NCBI RefSeq assembly: GCF_004331415.1
Contig: NZ_SJOP01000004.1
Coordinates: forward strand, 124,001 to 188,000
Length of the DNA stretch: 64,000 nt
Direction of reading: 5' to 3'
Source of the DNA: Kosakonia quasisacchari
GTDB lineage: Bacteria; Pseudomonadota; Gammaproteobacteria; Enterobacterales; Enterobacteriaceae
Shown here: piece after piece, positions 55,347 through 64,000 of the stretch
How the letters are laid out: each line of letters opens with the position of its first letter
Position numbering within the stretch: the first letter of the stretch is position 1
Notes under the pieces: model-generated
The model's input: the letters and a program-made list of their open reading frames with translations, nothing else
Database searches by the model: none
What the model was told of the DNA's origin: nothing
Program-made: the position numbers and the translations under genes

Positions 55347-55937
55347 GTGCTCGAACGAATTAAAGTCTGCTTTACGGAAAGCATTCAAACCCAAATTGCG
55401 GCGGCGGAAGCGCTACCTGATGCCATTTCCCGAGCAGCCATGACGATGGTTCACTCCCTGCTGAATGGCAACAAAATCCTCTGTTGTGGCAACGGCACAT
55501 CTGCTGCCAACGCACAGCATTTTGCTGCCAGCATGATCAACCGTTTTGAAACAGAACGTCCTAGTTTACCTGCCATTGCACTTAATACCGATAATGTGGT
55601 CTTAACCGCGATAGCAAATGACCGTCTGCATGATGAAATTTATGCCAAGCAGGTTCGGGCGCTCGGCCATACCGGCGATATTCTGTTGGCCATTTCAACG
55701 CGTGGTAACAGTCGCGATATCGTTAAAGCCGTCGAAGCGGCGGTGACACGCGATATGTCGATCATTGCGTTGACGGGCTACGACGGTGGCGAGCTGGCGG
55801 GTCTGCTGGGGCCGCAGGATGTCGAAATTCGTATTCCTTCCCACCGCAGCGCGCGCATCCAGGAAATGCACATGCTGACGGTAAATTGCTTATGCGATCT
55901 GATTGATAACACGCTTTTTCCTCACCAGGATGATTAA
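55347..55937 (+). CDS. diaA: DnaA initiator-associating protein DiaA
   Basis: The start is GTG 55347 ([11 protein letters not shown] follows), 6 bases after AGGG, giving 196 residues as in E. coli. It is a SIS-domain protein ([30 protein letters not shown]). DiaA tetramers bind DnaA and promote its assembly at oriC. An in-frame ATG-side extension of five codons is less likely. Confidence 0.95.
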   Translation: MLERIKVCFTESIQTQIAAAEALPDAISRAAMTMVHSLLNGNKILCCGNGTSAANAQHFAASMINRFETERPSLPAIALNTDNVVLTAIANDRLHDEIYAKQVRALGHTGDILLAISTRGNSRDIVKAVEAAVTRDMSIIALTGYDGGELAGLLGPQDVEIRIPSHRSARIQEMHMLTVNCLCDLIDNTLFPHQDD

Positions 55938-55946
55938 GGAGTACAC

Positions 55947-56522
55947 ATGAAGGCATTTACGCCCCTCGCAGTCCTTATTTCCGCGCTGCTGTTACAGGGT
56001 TGTGTTGGCGCAGTGGTGGTAGGTTCCGCAGCCGTAGGCACAAAAGCCGCAACGGATCCGCGAACCGTTGGCACCCAGGTGGATGACAGCACGCTGGAGC
56101 TGCGCGTGAATAGCGCGCTGTCGAAAGATGAACAAATTAAGAAAGAAGCGCGTGTTAACGTCACCGCCTACCAGGGGAAAGTGCTGCTGACCGGCCAGGC
56201 ACCGAATACCGATCTCTCTTCGCGGGCAAAACAGATTGCCGTTGGTGTGGAGGGGACAACCGAAGTCTTTAACGAGATCCGCCAGGGTCAGCCGATTGGT
56301 CTGGGTACAGCCTCTTCCGATACCTGGATAACGACCAAAGTTCGCTCGCAGTTGCTGAGCAGTGACCAGGTGAAATCGTCAAACGTGAAAGTGACAACGG
56401 AAAACGGTGAAGTGTTCCTGATGGGGCTGGTTACCGAGCGTGAAGGTCGGGCCGCCGCGGATATCGCCAGCCGCGTCAGCGGAGTGAAACACGTGACCAC
56501 CGCCTTTACCCTGCTTAAATAA
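55947..56522 (+). CDS. dolP: Outer-membrane lipoprotein DolP, two BON domains
   Basis: The 191-residue lipoprotein has lipobox LLLQGC (C19) and two BON domains (~45-110 and ~120-190). DolP supports outer-membrane integrity at the division site and the BAM complex. It follows diaA by 9 bases. Its 3' terminator has been split by an insertion sequence. Confidence 0.95.
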   Translation: MKAFTPLAVLISALLLQGCVGAVVVGSAAVGTKAATDPRTVGTQVDDSTLELRVNSALSKDEQIKKEARVNVTAYQGKVLLTGQAPNTDLSSRAKQIAVGVEGTTEVFNEIRQGQPIGLGTASSDTWITTKVRSQLLSSDQVKSSNVKVTTENGEVFLMGLVTEREGRAAADIASRVSGVKHVTTAFTLLK

Positions 56523-56582
56523 ACTCGCTATCATGAAAAAGCCCGGTAAATGGACTGACCCCATAAAGTTGGACAGTTCATG

Positions 56583-57368
56583 TTAAGCGGCTTTCAGGGC
56601 CTGGGTTCGGTACTCTACCGGACTCAGGCCTTTTAATTTCAGGCTTATCCGCTTGTTGTTGTAGTAACAGATGTATTCCTCTATCGCCTTTCTCAGTTCG
56701 TTGACACTGTCCCACCTGCTCAGATAAAAACACTCCGATTTCAGCGTACCGAAGAAGTTCTCCATCACTGCATTATCCAGGCAGTTTCCTTTGCGCGACA
56801 TACTTTGTGTCATGCCCCGCGCCTTTAACTTTGCCTGATAGCCTGCCATCCGATACTGCCAGCCCTGATCCGAGTGCAGAAGGGGCGCATCTTCCGGGCT
56901 CAGCTTTGAGAAGGCTTTGCTCAGCATGGTATTTACCATCGCCATCACCGGCTTTTCTGACAGGCTGTATGAGATGATTTCCCGGTTAAACAGATCGAGA
57001 ACCGGTGACAGGTACAGCTTTTTACCCTGTACCGGGAACTCTGTTACATCCGTAACCCATTTTTCATTGGCTTTCGAGGCACCGAAGTTCCGGCTCAGGA
57101 TATTGGGCGCTGCCTTGCCCGTTTCCCCTTTCCAGGCACGATATTTCTTCACCCTTATCAGAGACCGGAGCGACAGCTCTCCCATCAGCCGCTGCACTGT
57201 TTTATGGTTTACCAGCAGCCCCTGTTTTCTCAGTGAGAGTGTGATCCTGCGGTAACCATAACGCCCTTTGTGCCAGTGGTATATCTCTCTGATTTTGTCT
57301 TTCAGCCCGGCATGCCTGTCCACTCGCTTCAGCGCATTCAGATTGTGATACCACGTGCTGCGGGACAT
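56583..57368 (-). CDS. IS3-family transposase OrfB (DDE domain)
   Basis: The 261-codon ORF encodes a catalytic rve/DDE domain with the aspartates in TDVTEF and HSDQGWQY and the glutamate in NAVMENFFGTLKSE. The coding frame is open upstream to ~57430, one frame back (-1) relative to OrfA. An AGA-AAG near the end of OrfA is a likely slip site for making the OrfAB fusion transposase. Confidence 0.92.
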   Translation of the reverse strand: MSRSTWYHNLNALKRVDRHAGLKDKIREIYHWHKGRYGYRRITLSLRKQGLLVNHKTVQRLMGELSLRSLIRVKKYRAWKGETGKAAPNILSRNFGASKANEKWVTDVTEFPVQGKKLYLSPVLDLFNREIISYSLSEKPVMAMVNTMLSKAFSKLSPEDAPLLHSDQGWQYRMAGYQAKLKARGMTQSMSRKGNCLDNAVMENFFGTLKSECFYLSRWDSVNELRKAIEEYICYYNNKRISLKLKGLSPVEYRTQALKAA

Positions 57369-57421
57369 CCCGGCTGCACGCAGAAGGTCACTGAGCGCGT
57401 GTCTGTGCCTTAGCTCGCTGA

Positions 57422-57946
57422 TTATTGCGGCTTTCTGCCGTTTTTCTCGCTTTGAACTAAGGCCTTCAGCTTTTTTAAGTAAGCATTCTCTGCCCGCAGG
57501 TAACGGAGTTCAGCCCGCAGCTCTTCGGGAGATAACTTTTCCAGTGCAGCATCAGTAAGTGGAGGTGTTTTTTTGGGTTTTGTCATATCCCTGCTCCGGC
57601 CAGGTTTTATGCCCAGAAGTCCTTTCTCACCTGCGTCTTTGTAGACATTCAGCCAGTGACGGACAACGGTTTCATTTGAGATATTAAACCGTGCAGCAGC
57701 CTCACGCATTGAAAGTTCTTCATCGAGAGCAGTCCGGACAACAGTCATCCGGAACGCCGGAGAATGGCGGTCATTTTTCCAGGTAATACCATCAAGACCG
57801 TGGAGTTGCCAGGCTCTTACCCGGCGTCGCACTGATGTTCTTTCAACACCAAAACGTTCAGCGGTACGGTGTGCTCCATCTTTTCCGGCGAGGTAGTGAT
57901 TAACTACAGCTAATCTGGTTTCGAGGGAATATTTTGGCTTTGCCAT
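57422..57946 (-). CDS. IS3-family transposase OrfA (helix-turn-helix)
   Basis: The 174-residue protein starts at ATG 57946 (MAKPKYSLETRLAVV). It has two helix-turn-helix segments of IS150 type and a C-terminal leucine-zipper-like KLSPEELRAELRYLRAENAYLKK helix region for multimerisation. It binds the IS ends and regulates transposition. Confidence 0.9.
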   Translation of the reverse strand: MAKPKYSLETRLAVVNHYLAGKDGAHRTAERFGVERTSVRRRVRAWQLHGLDGITWKNDRHSPAFRMTVVRTALDEELSMREAAARFNISNETVVRHWLNVYKDAGEKGLLGIKPGRSRDMTKPKKTPPLTDAALEKLSPEELRAELRYLRAENAYLKKLKALVQSEKNGRKPQ

Positions 57947-58030
57947 AAAAAACTGCACCTTACTCAGTTGGGTGTCCAACTTTTGGGGTGCAGTCCAAAA
58001 ACCGGGCTTTTTTTTCGCGCATTAGTTGGC

Positions 58031-59068
58031 TTACAGCAGCGCAATAATACCGGTCATCACTCCGCACAACGCCACCAGGCCACCGGTCAACCACAGGGCT
58101 TTCGCCGGGAAAGACTTACGCAGCATAACGAGCGATGGCAGGCTAACCGCTGGCAGCGTAATCAGCAGCGCCAAAGCAGGCGCCATGCCCATCCCCGCCA
58201 GCATCATAGTTTGCACAATCGGAATTTCTGCCGCTGTGGGGATAACAAACAGGCAACCGACAATCGCCATCGCAATCACCCACAGCAATGTGTTATCCAC
58301 CGCGCCATCCGCATGCGGGAACAGCCAGACGCGCGCCGCACCGAGAACCAGCACCGCGAGGATATAGACCGGAATGGTGCTCCAGAACAGTTGCCACAAT
58401 GCCTTGCCCCAACGCGCCATAAAGCTGCCCTGCTGCTCCGGCAAAGTGATCTCCACCGGCTCTGCCTGTTGCGGGCTATCTTTCACCAGCATCTGTACCA
58501 GCGTTGCCACGCCGAGCACGGTGACCAGACCGGCAACCAGACGAATTGCCGCGAAATGCCAGCCAAGCACAAACCCCATAAACACCAGCGTCGCTGGGTT
58601 CAGTAGCGGGTTGCCCATCCAGAACGCCAGCGCACCGCCCATGGAAACGCGCTGACGCCGCATCCCCGCGGCGACTGGCGCAGCACAGCAGGAGCACATC
58701 ATACCAGGCAGAGAAAACAACGTACCGAAAAGGGTGCCGCTGAAGCGTTTTTGCCCCAGCGTGCGCAGCAACCAGTCGCGCGGGATAAGCACCTGAATCA
58801 GCGAACCGAGCAGCACGCCGAGTACCGCCGCTTTCCAGACTGCGAGAAAATAGACCATGGCATAATCAAGCGCCGCCTGAAGCGGGCTGGAATCGGCCTG
58901 CGAAAGGATGGATTTACCGATGCTGTGTGTCTCGGCGGCAGTGAACGCTTTGCCGTAATAAGGCTGCCATTTCACGTACCAAAGACCCACGATAACAACA
59001 AGAAAGAACAGAGCGGGTTTCCACCATTGAACAGGTGTTGCCGCCTGAGGTGAAGACTGACCAGTCAT
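58031..59068 (-). CDS. yraQ: YraQ, UPF0718 (DUF318) permease
   Basis: The 345-residue protein has about eight to nine membrane helices and the family motif PGMMCSCCAAPVAAGMRR with paired cysteines, and FVIPTAAEIPIVQTMM. Relatives are permease-like proteins sometimes linked to metals or arsenic. The substrate is not known. E. coli has the same gene here (346 residues). Confidence 0.92.
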   Translation of the reverse strand: MTGQSSPQAATPVQWWKPALFFLVVIVGLWYVKWQPYYGKAFTAAETHSIGKSILSQADSSPLQAALDYAMVYFLAVWKAAVLGVLLGSLIQVLIPRDWLLRTLGQKRFSGTLFGTLFSLPGMMCSCCAAPVAAGMRRQRVSMGGALAFWMGNPLLNPATLVFMGFVLGWHFAAIRLVAGLVTVLGVATLVQMLVKDSPQQAEPVEITLPEQQGSFMARWGKALWQLFWSTIPVYILAVLVLGAARVWLFPHADGAVDNTLLWVIAMAIVGCLFVIPTAAEIPIVQTMMLAGMGMAPALALLITLPAVSLPSLVMLRKSFPAKALWLTGGLVALCGVMTGIIALL

Positions 59069-59119
59069 AACATTCCCCGGGGATATATTTATAAGCCCGA
59101 GAATAGTACGCCGTGATAA

Positions 59120-59773
59120 CTATTTTGCCAATGAGCTATCGGCAGCGATCGCGCGTAGCTGCGCGGATTTCACTATCCGGGTCGGCTGGCTCGCAGGCAA
59201 AAATGCCAGCGCCAGCATTGCACGGGCAACGTCGTGTGCGGGAATCGACTTCCAGTTACCCGGCAGCAGGCGGAAAAGCGGTGCCAGCAAAGATTCGTTC
59301 ACCCGCGTTTTCTCCCGCTCACCCAGCAGCATGGAGGGGCGGACAATCGTCAGCGACGGCCACTGCTGGGCCATCAACGCATTTTCCATCTCACCTTTCA
59401 CGTGGTTGTAGAAAAACGGCGAGCGCGCGTTTGCCCCTATTGAACTGACCACCAGCATTTGCGTGGCACCAAGGCGCAGGCCGGTGATCGCGGTATCCAC
59501 CACCAGCGTGTAATCGGCAAGCACAAACGCCTCTTTGCTCCCCGCCTCACGCCGGGTTGTGCCAAGGCAACAAAAAACCGTATCGATGGGTTCCGTCACC
59601 AGCGCTAGCGCATCACTGAGCTGGGGATCGTGCGGGTTCGTAACGCCGGAAATCCCCTGCAACGGGCGGCGAGTGGGCGCAACGATAGAGTCAATTCGCG
59701 GGTCGCTGTTCAGCAACCGCAACAAATGCCCGCCAACCAAACCAGTGGCACCAGTGATTAATACACGTTGCAT
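59120..59773 (-). CDS. yraR: YraR, NAD(P)-binding nucleoside-diphosphate-sugar epimerase-like
   Basis: The start at ATG 59773 ([16 protein letters not shown]) puts the Rossmann GATGLVG motif at the N-terminus and gives 217 residues (E. coli ~211). It is an atypical short-chain dehydrogenase of the HTATIP2/YraR type. The function is unknown. An open frame of 35 codons upstream is not used. Confidence 0.9.
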   Translation of the reverse strand: MQRVLITGATGLVGGHLLRLLNSDPRIDSIVAPTRRPLQGISGVTNPHDPQLSDALALVTEPIDTVFCCLGTTRREAGSKEAFVLADYTLVVDTAITGLRLGATQMLVVSSIGANARSPFFYNHVKGEMENALMAQQWPSLTIVRPSMLLGEREKTRVNESLLAPLFRLLPGNWKSIPAHDVARAMLALAFLPASQPTRIVKSAQLRAIAADSSLAK

Positions 59774-59893
59774 CGTTTCCCCCTTTGCAGATGAATCTGT
59801 CTTGCAATGTCGGCCTGCTGGACCAGGCTTAGTGTTCTGGTGAGTTATCAGTATGCATAACTCCCTTTCTGAAGCCAAAACAACGGAGGAAGT

Positions 59894-60412
59894 ATGAGCA
59901 AGAAAATTGCTGTCTTGATCACCGACGAGTTTGAAGATTCAGAATTTACCTCTCCGGCGCATGAATTTCGCAAAGCCGGCCATGAAGTGATCACAATTGA
60001 GAAACAGGCCGGGAAAACCATTCACGGCAAAAAGGGCGAAGCGGAAGTGGTGATTGATAAAGCCATTGATGAAGTGCGCCCAGCAGACTTCGACGCGCTG
60101 CTGCTACCGGGAGGCCACTCACCTGACTATCTACGCGGCGACGATCGTTTTGTGACCTTCACGCGTGATTTCATCAGCACCGGGAAACCGGTATTCGCCA
60201 TTTGCCACGGCCCGCAGTTGCTGATCAGCGCTGATGCGATACGCGGACGCAAACTCACGGCGGTGAAGCCGATTGTGGTCGATGTGAAAAACGCCGGAGG
60301 TGAGTTCTACGACCAGGAAGTGGTGGTCGATAAAGATCAGTTGGTTACCAGCCGTACTCCCGATGATTTGCCGGCGTTTAATCGCGAAGCGTTGCGTTTA
60401 CTGGGTGCCTGA
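59894..60412 (+). CDS. yhbO: DJ-1/PfpI-family protein YhbO (deglycase/stress protein)
   Basis: The 172-residue protein has the nucleophilic-elbow cysteine in AICHGPQLL, near an EDSEF-type glutamate. E. coli YhbO protects against oxidative, acid, heat and methylglyoxal stress and has reported deglycase activity. The 3' end overlaps yhbP by 15 bases. Confidence 0.94.
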   Translation: MSKKIAVLITDEFEDSEFTSPAHEFRKAGHEVITIEKQAGKTIHGKKGEAEVVIDKAIDEVRPADFDALLLPGGHSPDYLRGDDRFVTFTRDFISTGKPVFAICHGPQLLISADAIRGRKLTAVKPIVVDVKNAGGEFYDQEVVVDKDQLVTSRTPDDLPAFNREALRLLGA

Positions 60413-60835
60413 ATCACGGATCCAGTGCAGTTTTTTACCAAAGCCCAGCGTGTTGTCGGTGAACTTCAATTCATGAAGGCGAATTTCCCACATCGGGGCG
60501 GATAACATGCGGGCGACCGGAAAGCGACGATTGTAGTGCGCACGCAACGTCGCGCTTTCCTCGCCGTCAAGGCGGCGGATCTCACCGGTGAACTGCACGC
60601 CGCGAATCAGCGCCACGGTTTTTGGCTGACCATTTACCGTGCCCGCGACCTGCGCTTTCAAGCCCGTCATCTGTGCATGGCGGGTTTGATCTTCGCTCAG
60701 GATATAAAACGCGACCGCGTGCGGGTCATAAAAATAGAACGCGTTCGCACACCATAACTCTCCCCGATTCGCCACGCACCAGGTCACGACATGTTGCTTC
60801 GCCAGCCAGCGATTAATGGCTGCAAGAGTCTCCAT
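60398..60835 (-). CDS. yhbP: YhbP, FMN-binding split-barrel (UPF0306) protein
   Basis: The 145-residue protein (E. coli 147) has a pyridoxamine-5-phosphate-oxidase-like barrel ([35 protein letters not shown]). It probably binds flavin. The function is unknown. Confidence 0.9.
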   Translation of the reverse strand: METLAAINRWLAKQHVVTWCVANRGELWCANAFYFYDPHAVAFYILSEDQTRHAQMTGLKAQVAGTVNGQPKTVALIRGVQFTGEIRRLDGEESATLRAHYNRRFPVARMLSAPMWEIRLHELKFTDNTLGFGKKLHWIRDSGTQ

Positions 60836-60888
60836 TTTTTCCCTTCCCCATGGTATTTTTCTTTCACATTAACATACTGAACATCGTC

Positions 60889-61191
60889 ATGACGCCCTGG
60901 TTTCTTTATCTTATTCGTACCGCTGACAACATGCTCTACACCGGAATTACCACCGATGTCGCACGGCGTTTTATCCAGCATCAATCCGGGAAAGGCGCAA
61001 AAGCGCTACGTGGAAAAGGCGCGCTGGCGTTGGCTTTTTCAGCCGAGGTGGGGGAAAGATCGCTGGCGCTGCGGCTGGAGTACCGCATTAAGCAGTTAAC
61101 CAAGTGCCAGAAAGAGCGCCTCGTCGCCGGGGATGGTTCGTTTGAGGCGCTGCGGGAAAGCCTGTTATCTGTGACGGTTAAAAGCGATTGA
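60889..61191 (+). CDS. yhbQ: GIY-YIG nuclease-superfamily protein YhbQ
   Basis: The start at ATG 60889 ([11 protein letters not shown]) gives 100 residues as in E. coli. The GIY-YIG motif is present as [18 protein letters not shown] with conserved arginine further on. E. coli YhbQ has been reported to have nuclease activity. It overlaps yhbS by 14 bases. Confidence 0.93.
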   Translation: MTPWFLYLIRTADNMLYTGITTDVARRFIQHQSGKGAKALRGKGALALAFSAEVGERSLALRLEYRIKQLTKCQKERLVAGDGSFEALRESLLSVTVKSD

Positions 61192-61681
61192 AATGATCGC
61201 TGTATTCGACCAGGCCACTGACGCCATTGAACGCGTCATCCGCCAGGCGGTGGACTAAAAACGCCTCATGGCTTTCTGGCCAGCGACAGTGCAAATCGTA
61301 CTGCGCCGCCTTCTCAAACCCGAGACGGCTATAAAACGCAGGATCACCTAAGGTCACAACCGCCGCATAGCCAAACTCGTTGAGTGAGTCCAGCCCTTCA
61401 TACACAAGCTGACGCGCAATACCCTGCCCGCGATACTGCTCATCAACGGCCAGCGGCGCAAGCCCGACCCATTGCAGCTCTTCACCTGCGACCGAGACCG
61501 GGCTAAACGCCACGTAGCCAATGACCAGGCCTTCATCATCAGTCGCAACAAATCCCAGCGTGATCAGCCCGTCTTCGCGCAGATCATGCACCAGCGACGC
61601 TTCCGCTTCGCCGCCAAAACTACGGCGCAGCAGCGCGTCGATACCAGGAGCATCAATGGGAATTTCAACTCTAATCAGCAT
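61178..61681 (-). CDS. yhbS: GNAT-family acetyltransferase YhbS
   Basis: The 167-residue protein has the acetyl-CoA-binding Q/RxxGxG/A motif ([13 protein letters not shown]) and a C-terminal [10 protein letters not shown] motif of the GNAT fold. The acceptor is unknown. It overlaps ubiT by 7 bases and follows it in one operon. Confidence 0.92.
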   Translation of the reverse strand: MLIRVEIPIDAPGIDALLRRSFGGEAEASLVHDLREDGLITLGFVATDDEGLVIGYVAFSPVSVAGEELQWVGLAPLAVDEQYRGQGIARQLVYEGLDSLNEFGYAAVVTLGDPAFYSRLGFEKAAQYDLHCRWPESHEAFLVHRLADDAFNGVSGLVEYSDHFNRF

Positions 61682-62199
61682 GGCTCACCTACAGAAGGTT
61701 GTGTCGTTGCAGGCGGCGCTTGCAGGCCAGCCTCAACAAATTCCGCCAGCTGTAGCAGCATCACCCGCAGGGGTTTTGGCATCTGCTCCAGCTCAATGGC
61801 GTCCATCAGGTTTTTCACATACAGCCCAAGTTCCGTGTCGCCTTCAATCACCAGACGGCGCTGGAAAAACAGGGTATCGGGATCTTGCTTACGCGCAGCA
61901 ATCATCAGCAAATCGCTGGCATCCGCGCTGAAGCTGACGTCCGCATCGGCAGATTCACGCACAATCATCTGCCCATCTTCAACAGAGGTATACCACGTCA
62001 GGCCAATATCCCGAACCTGGATACTTAACCAGCGGCCTTCGAGAAACTCAAGCTCTCCGTCCGCCAGCGCCTGTTGGAATTGCCAACGCAGCACCTGCTC
62101 CAACACCTGACGTTTGATGGCGAAAGGCGTCAGTTTAACCGGCACGCTCAGTAACGACGGGCCAACGTGAACAAGACGTGAGCGCAATTTATCCAACAC
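61675..62199 (-). CDS. ubiT: Ubiquinone biosynthesis accessory factor UbiT (SCP2 domain)
   Basis: The 174-residue SCP2 lipid-carrier-fold protein equals E. coli UbiT (YhbT) in length, with LEGRWLSIQVRDIGLTW and ADVSFSADASDLL segments. UbiT works with UbiU and UbiV in oxygen-independent ubiquinone synthesis, probably carrying the lipid intermediate. It diverges from ubiUV across 239 bp, in which I see no confident FNR site. Confidence 0.93.
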   Translation of the reverse strand: MLDKLRSRLVHVGPSLLSVPVKLTPFAIKRQVLEQVLRWQFQQALADGELEFLEGRWLSIQVRDIGLTWYTSVEDGQMIVRESADADVSFSADASDLLMIAARKQDPDTLFFQRRLVIEGDTELGLYVKNLMDAIELEQMPKPLRVMLLQLAEFVEAGLQAPPATTQPSVGEPC

Positions 62200-62438
62200 G
62201 AGCTTTACTCCCTGAAATGATAATGACTGCTATTTTGCCACAATCGCCAAATGGCATAGCGGCACAAATCAACAATTACGAATAAACAGCGGGGGATTAT
62301 TGGCGGCATCAATACGCATTTAACTGCCTCAAATCAAAAATTGTCGCTGACAGGTTAACTAAAATCCCAGTTCATTAACAACTTAGCGACCCCACGGGGT
62401 ACATCCGGGCCATTGCGCCCCTGATTGCAGGATACACT

Positions 62439-63434
62439 ATGGAGTTGCTCTGCCCTGCCGGAAACCTTCCGGCGCTGAAGGCGGCCATCGAAAACGGTGC
62501 CGACGCTGTGTACATCGGTCTGAAAGATGATACCAACGCCCGCCATTTCGCTGGTCTCAATTTTACCGAGAAGAAGCTTCAGGAAGCGGTCAGCTTTGTT
62601 CACCAACACCGCCGTAAGCTGCATATTGCCATTAATACGTTTGCGCATCCTGATGGTTATCAACGCTGGGAGCGCGCCGTCGATATGGCAGCGCAGATTG
62701 GTGCTGACGCGCTGATCCTGGCAGATTTAGCGATGCTCGAATATGCGGCTGAGCGCTATCCGCATATTGAGCGCCACGTCTCCGTTCAGGCTTCCGCGAC
62801 CAACGAAGAGGCCATCCGTTTTTACCATCGCCACTTTGATGTGGCACGCGTGGTACTGCCGCGCGTGTTATCGATTCACCAGGTCAAACAGCTGGCGCGC
62901 GTCACGCCGGTGCCGCTGGAAGTGTTCGCTTTCGGCAGCCTGTGCATTATGGCGGAAGGGCGCTGCTATCTCTCTTCGTACCTGACTGGCGAATCGCCCA
63001 ATACCGTGGGTGCCTGTTCTCCGGCGCGTTTTGTGCGCTGGCAGCAAACGCCGCAGGGGCTGGAATCCCGCCTTAACGAAGTGCTGATTGATCGCTATCA
63101 GGATGGCGAAAACGCCGGTTACCCGACCTTATGCAAAGGCCGCTATCTGGTGGATGGCGAGCGCTATCACGCGCTGGAAGAACCCACCAGCCTCAACACG
63201 CTGGAGCTGCTGCCCGAGTTGCTGGCCGCCAATATTGCCTCGGTAAAAATTGAGGGGCGTCAGCGCAGCCCGGCGTATGTCAGCCAGGTAGCAAAAGTTT
63301 GGCGTCAGGCAATCGACCGTTGCATGGCTTCGCCGCAAGACTTTGTACCGCAATCCGCCTGGATGGAAACACTGGGTTCCATGTCAGAAGGTACACAGAC
63401 CACCCTCGGCGCGTATCACCGCAAATGGCAGTAG
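62439..63434 (+). CDS. ubiU: UbiU, U32-family Fe-S protein for anaerobic ubiquinone synthesis
   Basis: The 331-residue U32-family protein keeps the four cluster-ligand cysteines: C169 and C176 (SLCIMAEGRCY), C193 (VGACSPARF) and the one in TLCKGRY (~232). UbiU pairs with UbiV, each carrying 4Fe-4S, and hydroxylates ubiquinone precursors without oxygen using prephenate. It is 7 bases ahead of ubiV. Confidence 0.95.
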   Translation: MELLCPAGNLPALKAAIENGADAVYIGLKDDTNARHFAGLNFTEKKLQEAVSFVHQHRRKLHIAINTFAHPDGYQRWERAVDMAAQIGADALILADLAMLEYAAERYPHIERHVSVQASATNEEAIRFYHRHFDVARVVLPRVLSIHQVKQLARVTPVPLEVFAFGSLCIMAEGRCYLSSYLTGESPNTVGACSPARFVRWQQTPQGLESRLNEVLIDRYQDGENAGYPTLCKGRYLVDGERYHALEEPTSLNTLELLPELLAANIASVKIEGRQRSPAYVSQVAKVWRQAIDRCMASPQDFVPQSAWMETLGSMSEGTQTTLGAYHRKWQ

Positions 63435-63441
63435 GAAAACC

Positions 63442-64000
63442 ATGAAATATTCATTAGGGCCGGTGCTTTACTACTGGCCAAAAGAGACGCTGGAAGATTT
63501 TTACCGCCAGGCGGCCACCAGCCGTGCCGATGTGATTTATCTTGGCGAAGCCGTCTGCAGCAAGCGCCGCGCCACTAAAGTGGGCGACTGGCTGGATATG
63601 GCAAAAGCGTTGGCGGGTAGCGGCAAGCAGGTTGTACTTTCCACGTTAGCGCTGGTGCAGGCATCCTCCGAGTTGAACGAACTGAAGCGTTATGTTGATA
63701 ACGGCGAGTTTCTACTCGAAGCCAGCGATCTGGGCGTAGTGAATATGTGCGCCGAGCGCAAGCTGCCGTTTGTCGCCGGGCATGCGCTCAACTGCTACAA
63801 CGCGGTGACGCTGCGTTTACTGCTCAAGCAAGGCATGGTGCGCTGGTGCATGCCGGTTGAGCTTTCGCGCGACTGGCTGAAAAACTTACTCGATCAGTGT
63901 GATTCCCTGGGTATTCGCCAGCAGTTTGAAGTGGAAGTGTTGAGTTACGGTCATCTGCCGCTGGCTTACTCTGCGCGCTGCTTTACCGCCCGCTCCGAAG
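63442..64000 (+). CDS. ubiV: UbiV, U32-family Fe-S protein (3' end beyond window)
   Basis: The frame opens at ATG 63442 (MKYSLGPVLYYWPKETLEDF) and is still open at the window end after 186 codons; E. coli UbiV is ~292 residues. The first cluster cysteine lies in EAVCSKRR, and the next part (FVAGHALNCYN) matches the family. Partner of UbiU. Confidence 0.93.
   Translation, partial: MKYSLGPVLYYWPKETLEDFYRQAATSRADVIYLGEAVCSKRRATKVGDWLDMAKALAGSGKQVVLSTLALVQASSELNELKRYVDNGEFLLEASDLGVVNMCAERKLPFVAGHALNCYNAVTLRLLLKQGMVRWCMPVELSRDWLKNLLDQCDSLGIRQQFEVEVLSYGHLPLAYSARCFTARSE

Larger units (their letters stand above)
56551..57997 (-). mobile_element. IS3-family insertion sequence, IS150 group, complete
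   Basis: The 1447-bp element has ends reading TGGACTGACCCCATAAAGTT and, inverted, TGGACTGCACCCCAAAAGTT, good imperfect terminal repeats. A 3-bp AAA direct repeat flanks it (56548-56550 and 57998-58000). Two overlapping-frame transposase ORFs are intact on the minus strand. Size, ends, 3-bp duplication and ORF layout fit the IS150 group. Confidence 0.93.
56536..58015. terminator. dolP/yraQ bidirectional terminator, interrupted by the IS
   Basis: The left arm AAAAAGCCCGGT (56536-56547) and right arm ACCGGGCTTTTT (58001-58012) are perfect complements. Removing the IS and one AAA copy rebuilds a 12-bp hairpin with an AAA loop and a T-run on each strand, just after dolP and before convergent yraQ. 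Confidence 0.85.

Overview
The window is chromosomal DNA of a member of the Enterobacteriaceae. From about 5.2 kb to the right end, nearly every gene has a recognisable Escherichia coli counterpart in E. coli order: yqjHI, aer, patA, fadH, rlmG, ygjP, ygjR, alx, ygjV, uxaAC, exuTR, yqjA-mzrA-yqjCDEK-yqjFG, yhaHJKL, rnpB-garKRLP/garD, agaR-aga cluster, rsmI-lpoA-yraN-diaA-dolP, yraQR, yhbOPQS, ubiTUV. The accessory genes and gene-by-gene divergence point away from E. coli itself and toward the Kosakonia/Enterobacter/Klebsiella side of the family. The species cannot be fixed from the sequence alone.

Region 1 (1-3.7 kb) is an accessory signalling operon absent from the E. coli backbone: a FIST-domain protein (5' end outside the window), a histidine kinase with no sensor domain, a receiver-HDOD protein and a receiver plus degenerate HD-GYP protein, with coding overlaps. 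FIST-next-to-kinase resembles the NosP nitric-oxide-sensing systems, so this is the best candidate for an undescribed system. A coiled-coil J-domain protein follows.

Region 2 (5-21 kb) covers metal-linked yqjH/yqjI with Fur and YqjI-type sites, two chemoreceptors with FliA promoters, putrescine transaminase with a sigma-54 promoter, a reduced autoinducer-2 cluster (lsrK/lsrFG without importer or repressor), fatty-acid dienoyl reductase, and alx with its manganese riboswitch. Region 3 (21-28 kb) is the hexuronate pathway with ExuR and CRP sites. Region 4 (28-37 kb) is envelope and stress genes plus a small AraC/NTF2-like/amidotransferase island where E. coli has cyu/tdc genes.

Region 5 (36.8-44 kb) holds RNase P RNA with a tandem array of terminator-bearing partial copies of its own 3' end, then the galactarate/glucarate pathway. 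Region 6 (44-52 kb) is an aga cluster in which the N-acetylgalactosamine branch (agaVWE, agaA) is deleted or broken, while the galactosamine branch (agaBCD, agaF, agaS, kbaYZ) is intact. A nine-unit TTTCRY hexamer array sits before agaS. Region 7 (52-64 kb) is the conserved rsmI-to-ubiV block, interrupted by an intact IS3-family (IS150 group) element lying in the loop of the dolP/yraQ terminator hairpin. Gene names come from recalled family and E. coli protein sequences; no database search was run.
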